Below are positions 35,339-44,114 of a stretch of DNA of 44,114 nucleotides, in pieces (position 1 is the stretch's first letter; every line of letters starts with the position of its first letter). The DNA lies in the NCBI GenBank assembly GCA_032988165.1, contig JANTQF010000300.1:1-44114 (forward strand). Direction: 5' to 3'. The notes under the pieces were generated by a model. The model ran no database searches and was not told the origin of the DNA. It was given only the letters and a program-made list of their open reading frames with translations. A program made the translations under genes and the position numbers. This stretch comes from Emmonsiellopsis sp. PD_33. Its lineage: Eukaryota > Ascomycota > Eurotiomycetes > Onygenales > Ajellomycetaceae.

Positions 35339-36085
35339 ACTCAGATGAAACTCTTATTCAGAAGGTCATTAAGGGTCTTGTAGAGCACAAGTAGTTCATC
35401 ACACAACATATTATATAGTAATCTTCAGGGCAGCTGAGGATCTTTATCATCTATCTTCTTAAATTTGATATGATAGTTATATACACTGTGAAATGATAAG
35501 AGCTTCTCAGCAGCCTTATAGTCAAAAATATCAAGGAATTTATAATAATGTAGAGGGAGGACTGTTGCAGGATTAATCTTCAGCTTCTTAGAGAGTTATG
35601 AGAGGGCCTTCTCTATATTAGTCATGCTGGCAGTGAAGATTTCAATAGAAGGTTAGAACTTAAATTTCTGATTACAACTTCAAAGGAGGTTATAGGTATT
35701 AATAGAGATTTAGTGAAGGTCAGTAGTCTTATAAACATCTTTTTTAGAGATATAGATGCCTCCAGGGAATACAATGCATTAATTATGAGCATCAATAAGA
35801 GCTTGATGTTCAGATAGCTATAATAGGCCTAGTATGAAATCATACAGGAGATTCTCAATTTTATATGTATAAGTATTTTCTTGGAGAAATCTGCCAATAT
35901 CAACATCAAGCTTCACCATATTTTATATAAAGCTGCCTGTGTCACTATTAACACCTTCAATCTTTCAGGGGTTAATCAGGATACACAGGAGGTTATAACA
36001 GTTAATCATGTAAGGGTAAATCATTAAATAATAATAGTAACCACTATCCATCATAGCATTTATATTAAAAAAATAATTAACTACA
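35338..36085 (-). pseudogene. Gypsy protease to RT N-terminus fragment
   Basis: The minus strand reads an aspartic-protease-like region followed by DIFDYKAAEK and LYNMLCDELLVLYKTLNDLL, the entry to a gypsy reverse transcriptase. The segment 35338-35570 is a direct duplicate of 39218-39440. It contains many stops. Confidence 0.65.
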
Positions 36086-36087
36086 GT

Positions 36088-36339
36088 TGTAACAGGCGCG
36101 CTCCAATAAGCAGATTGTGCAAGCTATATGCTAGAATCAAGATTGTAATCACTAGAGAAAGAAAGGAAAAAGGAAAAGAAATCATGAGATTATGTGATAT
36201 AAATAGAAGGGAATTATGTGAGGTTGAAGTGGATAAATATTCATATAAAGGCCCAGTTAGAGGTATCTAATTGGGCAGCTGGAGATTGAGTGAAGTTTGG
36301 GTGAGCTATAGATATAGAGTATAAGGGTGTAGCCCTTCA
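36088..36339 (-). repeat. Gypsy-type LTR, inverted copy C (3' LTR)
   Basis: Reverse complement of copies A and B, 252 bp, TGAAGGGCT...TGTTACA on the minus strand. A purine run (AAGGGGGAATA on the minus strand, about 36343-36354) directly precedes it and fits a polypurine tract, making it the 3' LTR of the pol relic to its right. Confidence 0.75.
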
Positions 36340-39300
36340 TATTATTCCCCCTTACTCAGTTTTGGAGGGCAGGTAGGAGGGTTTGAAGAATTGAGTGCAG
36401 TGCAGTGCAGGTAGAGTCTTATTGGGCAGGTGCAGTTCTTTATAATAGGTAAGTGCAGTGGTGTCCTACAGGGTACTAGTAGAGGTTAGTTCCCATAAAG
36501 GGGCTTCATATCTGAGCCACTTCATTAGGTACTGGAATCCTTGTCTGCAGTGATGATAGTTGAGGATGGCTTCAATCTCATATTCTACCTCATTGTCTTC
36601 CCTGATGATGCTAGGTGGATGCCAGTTGGTGATCTCTTGTGAGGAGAACAGGTCAGTGGAGGCCTTGTAGAGTAGGTTCATGTGAAACACATTGTAGATC
36701 CCAGATAGTATGTTAAGACAGTAGTTATGAGTTTCCAGGACTTCAACAATGATGTACTTGACATATCAATAGTCAAGCATGTGAGATGGGTGATCAGTTG
36801 TGATATTTTAGAGGTCTAATTAAATCTTATTATCCACCTTATAGCATTCAGTAGAATTTCAGTAAGTATTCATGCAGTTCTGTTGGTCCTGCTGGACACT
36901 GGCCATGGAGGATTCAGCTCACTCACAAGCTTACTAAAGTTTCAAGACAATGATGTCTACAATTTAGATCAGACTATAGGGTAAAGTGGAAGGTTCAGAT
37001 GATTCAGCAAGATCAAGAACTTCAAAGTTATAATTATATGAGAGGAAAAACAGGCTGACACCAGTGCTAACAGCATCATAGCCATTAATTATAAGTTTAA
37101 TGTGTGGGAGGAGTTCATTCTAGTTGTCCTGAGCATATAAATAGAACTTTCAGAGGTAGTTCTTAGTTATCTAAATTATATGTTCAGTGCTACCATTAGT
37201 TTCAGAGTGATAGGCAGTCAAGAGGTGTCAGAAGATTTTGAGGAGCTAGTAAATTTAGATTCAGATAGCTCTAATAAACTGGGTTTCACAGTCTGAGATA
37301 ATTGTACAGGGCAGATCATACTAATAATAAAACAGACTTCAAAGAAAGGCTTTAGTCACTGCAGGCACATCCATCTTCACACAGAGTTTAAGGATAATAT
37401 CTTTACTGAGACAGTTAATAATGATAAGGATATTCTTACAGCTATTACTCATGAAGAGGTCTACTGCAAAATCAATGGCAACATTGCACCAGACATATTT
37501 AGAGATTAGGAGAAATTTAAGCAGATCTTGATAGTAGTTCTGCCAGGTAATGATGGATCAGCAGATGTTGTAGTTCCAAATGAACTATTAAATGCTCTGA
37601 GATATATTAGGCCAGTAGAAATCTCAGGATAAAATTCAGTAGAGTACTTCATGGCCTGAATAACTAATCATCAGAGAATTGTGAGTTTCTTGTATGATTT
37701 AGATGTGCAATGGTTCTGAATCAGAAACCCACCACCTCCCCTGAAAGTATAATTAGGAGTTAGAGTCTACAGAGCATTCAGCAATGTCAATACAGACTTA
37801 GAGTTCAGATGGAAAATAGCAAGCTTTATCTCAGACAACTTAGATCATCATCTGAAGGCATTCATTGGAGACAGCAGCAGTGTTCCAGAGTCCCTGGAGT
37901 AAGGATAAGGCAGTTACAATTAGTAGAGCAACAGGCAAGGCACATATTACTTCATGTAGTATTACTTTGAATTCTTTGAGGATCTGCAGATCTAGCAGTC
38001 TCTATTCATAGTTTACCTAGTAGGTGTTGGAGTCTTCAGAAGGCATATTCTATTCACATCAGAAGAGGGTATTAGCCATGAAGTTCTCTGTGCTAGAGTA
38101 GTAATGAATCATAAAATAGAAGTAGCTGAGGAATTTAGCCTAGCACATCTAGCATTCAGAGAGTTTACAGGTCATTATGAAATATCAGAGGTTCTTATGA
38201 TTTATGACAATTTTAAAGTCTTTCACACTGCAGAGTTCAGAGTCCCATTCCTCTAGACATCAGATAATGATGAGGAGTTTCTTGTTATAGATCTTATAGT
38301 TGACTTCAGCAGGGCTGAGCTTTTTGAACATAAATGTATAGAATCACAGGATGCCTTCATTATCTCATTGCATGAGAGTATTATCTATAATGTAACTGAA
38401 AGAGTCTGTTTCAACCACCATCAGACAGTCAGGGTTAAATGTAATGAGTATTAGGGTGGAGACAAACATCTGCTTAAGATGCATGAATACCTTGTCTGCT
38501 TCCTTAGACTATTGAAACTGCTGATCTTTGCATGTGAGATCAGTTAGTAGTCAGATAATATCAGAAAAATCTTGAATGAAGCATCAGTAGAAATTTATGA
38601 ATTCTAGGAAGCCTCACATATCTTTTATAGTTGTAGGGGCCTCCCATTTGAGGATAATAGTAATCTTCTTGGGGTCTATATGAACTTCCTTTCCTGCCTC
38701 TATGATAAAGCTGAGGTAGATTGTCTTTTGGACATTGAAGGCAGATTTGTTGATGTTGATTAGAAGACTGTATTTATAGAGGTAGATGAGGACTTTTCAG
38801 ACATACTCTTAATACTACTTGTAGAATCCATCAGTGAAGATAAGAATGTCATCAAGATAGGTAGAAGCAAATTCATCTAAATAGTCTTATAAGGCCTAGT
38901 TAATGTATTTCTGGAAGGTACTCAGAATGTTTATGAGACCAAAGAGGATAACTGTCCATTCAAATAGATTATATTTCATGTAAAAGGTGGTTAGCCATTC
39001 ATCTCCTTCTGCAATTTAAATCTTATAGAACACAGAAATGACATCCAGCTTTATGAACTACTTAGCTCAGCCAATCCATTCAAGAGTCTCATTGATTAAT
39101 GGTAGCAGGTAATAATCTTTTCAGATGAGGCAGTTAAGGCCCTAATAATCAATATAGAATTAGAGGCCTTCACCTGGCTTTTTTGTGAAGAGTACAGGTG
39201 TGCCTGCAGGTGAATTACTAACTCAGATGAAACCCTTATCCAGAAGGTCATTAAGGGTCTTGTGGAGCATAAGTAGTTCATTATGCAACATGTTGTATAG

Positions 39301-39457
39301 TAGTCCTCAGGGTAGCTAAGAGTCTTTGCCATCTATCTTCTCAAGTTCAATATAGTAATTATGCACATCATGGAATAGCAGGAGCTTCTCAGCAGCCTTA
39401 TGGTCAAAAACATCAAGGAATTCATGATATTGCAGTAGACTGGCCGCTGGGACCATG
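36340..39457 (-). pseudogene. Gypsy (chromovirus) pol relic
   Basis: Minus-strand order from the right: FLDVFDHKAAEK and RT text (LPLINETLEWIG, YLDDILIF, the YxDD box near 38830-38860), RNase H, integrase, then a C-terminal chromodomain (EVEYEIEAILNYHHCRQGFQYLMKW) at 36466-36690. Many TAG and TGA stops stand where Trp, Gln or Arg codons are expected. Protease, gag and the 5' LTR are missing on the right. Confidence 0.85.
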
Positions 39458-39654
39458 TTGGGACCAGGATTAAAGTATACCCTTATCATTTTACTTAATA
39501 TATTAGTCTCTTTTTATGTAAAATCACTTTAATATAGATACTATATCATGTTAGAGTATAGATAAATTAGTTCAGGATCATATTATAAAGGAATATTTTA
39601 CTCATAAATCATGTTATATATCTATCTTTTCAGTCCTGATCCTGTTTGGTCCCA
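39447..39654. mobile_element. Short inverted-repeat element (MITE-like), copy 1
   Basis: About 208 bp with ends CTGGGACCA and TTTGGTCCCA, an imperfect inverted terminal repeat, and no coding capacity. It abuts the broken end of the gypsy RT relic. The boundaries are approximate. Confidence 0.35.
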
Positions 39655-40946
39655 TTATCTATATATAGGATCAAATGGGACTAGGAATACCACAATATTA
39701 CCTAATCATAATCACATGTGTTACTAATGGTGCCAAGCCAGTAGCAGCCCTGCCACACACCATACAATAATTTCAAATTGGGAGATTTGCACCAGTAAGT
39801 ATTACCAAATATTATTACTTTTCATTGCCTGAAGGCCCTAGCCCCAACCCTAAACTAAAAAAACTAAAAAACTAAAAACACACAAAAACATTAAAAAATC
39901 CTCTTAAACTTTGGAGGCAGTCTGCCTAAAGTACTCCAACTCAATTGCATCTACCACCTCCCTCACCAACTGTATATCCTCAACCCTGAGAGTCAACCAC
40001 TTCCCATGCACCATCATTTTAACTCCACCTATATTCATAATATAATCAGTATACATATTTAGTAGACTTAGTAGAGTAGTTAACTTACACTTAAAAAGGG
40101 TAGTGAGAGCTGTTTCCACTGCCAACTAGATGGCATCAAGGGCAGAGCATTGAAAGCAATGCTTCCCACTATTAATCTTGTGGATCAGACATGCCATCAC
40201 AGCCTTAATGAAAATGAGCTCCCCAGATTTCTAATAGAACCAGACCTCCTGAATCCACTCTATTAACCTGAATGAGTCACTGAGTGTTACTGAAAAGCAT
40301 GACCATAACTTACTATTCTTATTGTAGTAGTAGTGAGGCTTGGAATTGCATTTAACTCAGCAGTTTCTCAAGGTATTGGGGAGCTCAGCATGGTATCAAT
40401 CCCACTTGACCTCCCACTCAGTGATGTGTGCCTCATAGGCTGCTTTGCAACTGGGTGCACTATTTTTCATCACTACTTGGTGGGGGAGGGGGGTGTACTT
40501 TGGCATTTTCAAATCAGAGGAGGGGGTATTGATGCATTTGGATAAAGAGCAGGGGAGATAGAGACATGGCTGATTGGGATGGTGGGAGAGGAGGAATAGG
40601 ATAGATAGAGAAAAGAAGAAGAGAGAGAAGAAGAGGAGGAGAAAAAAAAGAAATATTATTGAAATTCCAACTTCAACCAGCTACCCTAGCAACCTGTAAC
40701 CATCACCTAGGTCTATCCCTGATATAAATTGCCTGGCAATGCCATACAAAGAATATCAAATATAGACACATCAAATGTAAACAACCTGCTTTTAGATTAG
40801 AGAAATTCCCCCTATCTTTTTGTTTTTCCTCCTCTTCTTCTCTTTCTTCCCTTCTTTTCCTACCACTATCCTACCTCTCCTCTTTCAATATCCCTATCTC
40901 ACTATCACAATTGTTGCTCTCTCCCATTACCACCACCAGCCATGTC
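39655..40946. other. Unassigned AT-rich repeat DNA
   Basis: No recognisable protein. A minus-strand frame at 39904-40125 is open for 73 codons without a known domain. A long imperfect inverted repeat occupies 40558-40950. Confidence 0.4.
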
Positions 40947-40950
40947 TAGA
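40558..40950. repeat. Imperfect long inverted repeat, purine/pyrimidine-rich arms
   Basis: The left arm (about 40558-40655) begins GAGACATGGCTG and becomes a GA-rich run. The right arm (about 40800-40950) is its imperfect reverse complement, ending CAGCCATGTCTAG. The spacer is about 145 bp. RNA from either strand could fold into a hairpin. Confidence 0.6.
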
Positions 40951-40957
40951 CTGGCTG

Positions 40958-41219
40958 CTGAGACCATGAATTTTCATGCATGTTTAGTTTGGTTTGATTT
41001 GGTTTCAGTCCTATATGTGGAATAAAACATGACCCCAAGAATTTAGAACATATTTAATGACTTAATTATAAATTATATGTAGGTAAATGGACTAAATGAG
41101 TAGGTTTGAAGCATGAAAAATGACCTCTTTTAAGAAATAAAGCATGTAAAATGACTAAGGGAAGTGTGATAGAAATAGGACCAGGTATGACCAGAATTTC
41201 AGTACTAGTTTGGTCCCAG
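40958..41219. mobile_element. Short inverted-repeat element (MITE-like), copy 2
   Basis: Ends CTGAGACCATG and TTTGGTCCCAG match copy 1 at 39447-39654, including bases just outside the left end. No coding capacity. Confidence 0.3.
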
Positions 41220-41281
41220 AATGATTATGTAATAAGGTAACAATATTTGGTAACACTTACAAGTAAAGAAGGCTCAAATCA

Positions 41282-43643
41282 TTAACATTGACTTGCAAGT
41301 ATATCCTCCTCCTTGGTTATAATCTTCTTGTGGGAACTATCTATAATCTTTCTTTCCCTATCATACTTTATAATCATCATCTTCTTGATTGTGTCCCCAT
41401 GTAATTGACCCCAACAGTAGTAGTATATATCATGGCTTGAATTGAATTTCCATTCCATTCCCATACCAGCCAGGGGTATTGCCAGAACATCTCAAGCCAT
41501 TTTTGCAACTGTGGGGTAGATATGTGCAATCATAGCCCACACCTCAAGGATTCCCTTATCCTTAATGATGGTCACACCATCATGAAGATAGCAATCAAAC
41601 TCAGTTGTGCAAGATGCTAGTCTAGCCTTCTTTCAACTGACAATTAATGTATTAAGGTCCTATGCATACCTAGGGATTAGCATAACTATACCTATTTGCC
41701 TGATCCAGTGTTACCAAAAAGTGTTACCTACCTGGAAATTATCATCCACCATATCCACATTGTCAAGGGGTTTGACATCTGGAGGTTCATACTGGCAATA
41801 GTGCTTGTTGTAGAATGACTTGATAATATCAATGTATACCTAACACTCTTCCTTTGTTCAGTCTTCATCAGAGTATGCATTTAATCAGAGAGATGGATCC
41901 AGTACAGCTACAATAGCATAGAAATCTGCAAATTACTGATCTATCTTACTGTAATAAATGGAGAGCTTTGCCTTTACTACCTCAATAGCCCTATATATAG
42001 CTTGATCCCATCCAGTAGTACCATAACTCTTTGCCAACTGAGTATCAAGATGGTTAAATAGATAATTATATACCCACCATGCCTGGGCTAATATAGGTAT
42101 CTGTGTCTGCAAAACCACCTTGGTCATTATATAGAAGGGATAGAGTAAACTAATAACATATCATAGCTGAGTCCATTCTGGTCCTGAAAGCTTTAAGGAT
42201 TGAATCTTTTCCCTTTCAGAGTCATCCACTCAGTGATCAATTGAATTCTGAAGCTGAAGCACTCAAACTGCCATTTTATATGTTGAACTCCATCAGGTCT
42301 TAACATCCTATATCATCTTAAAGGGTGTAGTCAAGGTAGGGGTTATTGTATATTAGGTCTCAAAGAATCATTACTCCTGTTTCAGTGAGATACTGATTGC
42401 AATGACAATATGATAAATCTAATATACATCATGATTAGCATTTATTCTCTTCAAATAGAGCAGGAGCATGACTAAATATTATTACCTTATAAAGTGTCAA
42501 GAAGAATGTAACATTCTCATCCATGTGAATATCCCTCTCATCAAATGAGCTGACTATCATGTTGTGTTCTACCTCAATGTAAAGTTCACTGACCAGTGCC
42601 TGCACTACCAGTTGAATAACATGAGCAATGCATGGGATATAGCCCTGATCCCCATCCCATTGATATCCAATCAATCTCTCCTCCAAGCTTTGTATCATTG
42701 TTGAATTGTTTTTCACATTATCAGTAGTAATAGCAAGTAGATTTGATGAAATATCCCAGTGGTCATTTCAAATGACATTATGCAGAATTTCTGCCAGGTA
42801 GTCCCCAGTATGACTTCAGATTAAGGCCTCAAAACCAATCAGTCACTCCTTGTACTCCCATTGATCATTGATGAAGTAGCAGACAACCCCTAGAAATGCT
42901 AGGTTATTTGTACTTGTCCATGCATCTACAGCTAGGGATATTTTTCTCTGCTGCTTCAGCTTCAGGCCTAGATCTTCCATGTCCTTAGTATAGTGTTGAT
43001 TGAGGTTGTCTCACAGACTCATTCAATGGGGGATTTCCATTGAAGGTTTTAGCATCTGCAGTAGGACTCAGAATTCAGTGTTTTCAATCAATCAGAGTGG
43101 AAGGTTCAGAGAGATACAGACACAGAGTATTTATTCATGAAAGGCCTCAGATGTGCAGGGTGGAAGGTCTGCAGCAATAGACTCCAGTCATGATTATTTC
43201 TTCATTATTTTCTAAAGGAATCATCTCATTAGCATTACCCAAAAGCATTATCTAGAGGAGGGATAATATAGATCTCACCAGTCCTTCTAGGACATTGCCA
43301 TTCCTTGATTTTTGATTCCAGCTGCATCCAACTGACTTGAGGTGTCAGGTAATCCCACCAGGACCATATTCACTCCATGATGGATGAGTCTGAATGACAT
43401 CACAATGCTTGCAATAAAGAAATGACTGTCCAGTTTCTTTCTCAGCTACCTGTTGAAAGGAATCCCATTGATCTAAGCATTATTGATGGGAAGGTTTCCA
43501 GAGCTTTCACTTTGTCAGGTTGGATATATAGCAATTTGTGGTGGACCATCAGGACTGGAATAGTAGGGCATGTGCATCTTCATAGATAATATATCTCTTC
43601 CCCTTAATAGTAATCTCAGGAAGTTTGGTAGATTCAGCCATTT
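41282..43643 (-). pseudogene. hAT-family DNA transposase relic
   Basis: The probable start MAESTKLPEITIKGKRYIIYE is at 43641. The middle region KNNSTMIQSLEERLIGYQWDG, then IPCIAHVIQLVVQAL (42435-42716), is the hAT catalytic core context. WWVYNYLFNHLDTQLAKSYG follows at 41933-42127. The C-terminal dimerisation part (GILEVWAMIAHIYPTVAKMA, DVLAIPLAG, EWKFNSSHDIYYY) lies at 41282-41600. A likely spliceosomal intron (GTAGGT...GTCAG on the minus strand, about 41636-41740) separates the last two parts. Stops interrupt the frame, so it is inactive. Possible terminal inverted repeats with doubled GGTAACA motifs lie near 41234-41260 and 43863-43884. Confidence 0.75.
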
Positions 43644-44114
43644 GAGATAATAGGGGAGGGAGTGGTATGGTAATAAGATAAGTATGATAATTCAGAGTTA
43701 TTCTGCTATGTGACTGGGAGAAGAAAACCCTAACCACACTAGTGCACATGAGGAGGCTGCCTATCTCAAATTCCTTTGATGAGGAGAATAGAAATAATTA
43801 ATCCCAGATATTAATATAGGAATAACATTAATCTTGTTAAATATAGCAGAAATATCATTATATTGTTACTGAAAAGTGTTACCTTTGAAGCTTAGAGATT
43901 TATTTGATATAATAAAAGAATAAGATGCTGTTAATATATATATATATGAGATCTCATCAAAAGCATTGAGAAATATATATATATTTCAATGAGTACTGCT
44001 GGTTTTCTACTGTAGCAATTCTAATTAGAAAATAGGGGTAATAAAATTCAATTCAACCAATCATATTATCTTATCCTCCCCCCTATCTCCACTCTACTAT
44101 ACTAAAAGAGAAAA
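43644..44114. other. AT-rich flank with AT microsatellites
   Basis: Right edge of the window. Short AT dinucleotide runs lie near 43935-43950 and 43972-43986, and no gene is seen. Confidence 0.5.

Noticed and set aside
39096..39332. Minus-strand 78-codon open frame
   Set aside because: It is an out-of-frame reading of the gypsy RT relic, whose true frame carries the recognisable RT text with stops.

Overview
The window comes from a filamentous ascomycete. The genes have short introns (about 50-175 bp), the protein families are typical of Eurotiomycetes, and a gene-bearing left part with normal base composition (1 to about 27.18 kb) meets abruptly a CpG-depleted, AT-rich block of retrotransposon and transposon relics (27.18 kb to the end). 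CpG-directed repeat decay of this kind is known in Coccidioides and other Onygenales, so an onygenalean fungus is a reasonable inference, but nothing here fixes the species.

Housekeeping segment (1-10.2 kb): the kinase/RNase Ire1 (minus, running off the left edge), the chaperonin subunit CCT-beta (minus), a WD40-cyclophilin of the PPWD1 type (plus, divergent from CCT-beta), and a small secreted or membrane-anchored CFEM-like protein (minus). Exon joins were worked out from splice signals and reading phase.

Nitrogen-related and accessory segment (14-27.2 kb): a YAT-family amino acid permease, a dihydropyrimidinase with six GATA-type motifs just upstream, a long gene-poor gap, a cytochrome P450, and, convergent with it, a five-exon gene whose frame runs from a short-chain dehydrogenase (SDR) domain into a polysaccharide-deacetylase (NodB-type) domain. 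The SDR half lacks several canonical cofactor and catalytic residues, so this looks like a pseudo-reductase fused to an intact deacetylase.

Transposon block: a complete but degraded Ty1/copia element (27184-32860; 177-bp LTRs, 5-bp target duplication GAGAG, a primer site matching the anticodon region of initiator tRNA-Met) sits inside the first coding exon of the SDR-deacetylase gene. The original 5' end of that gene lies on the far side of the element, and the left LTR now offers a new in-frame ATG. Beyond it are three LTRs of a chromodomain-bearing gypsy element (two in tandem, one inverted), gag and pol fragments in opposite orientations, a duplicated protease-RT segment, short inverted-repeat elements and a degraded hAT transposase. 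All are full of stop codons and almost without CpG.

The most interesting items are the SDR-deacetylase fusion and its interruption by the copia element, the unequal decay of that element's two LTRs, and the half-tRNA-type priming site.
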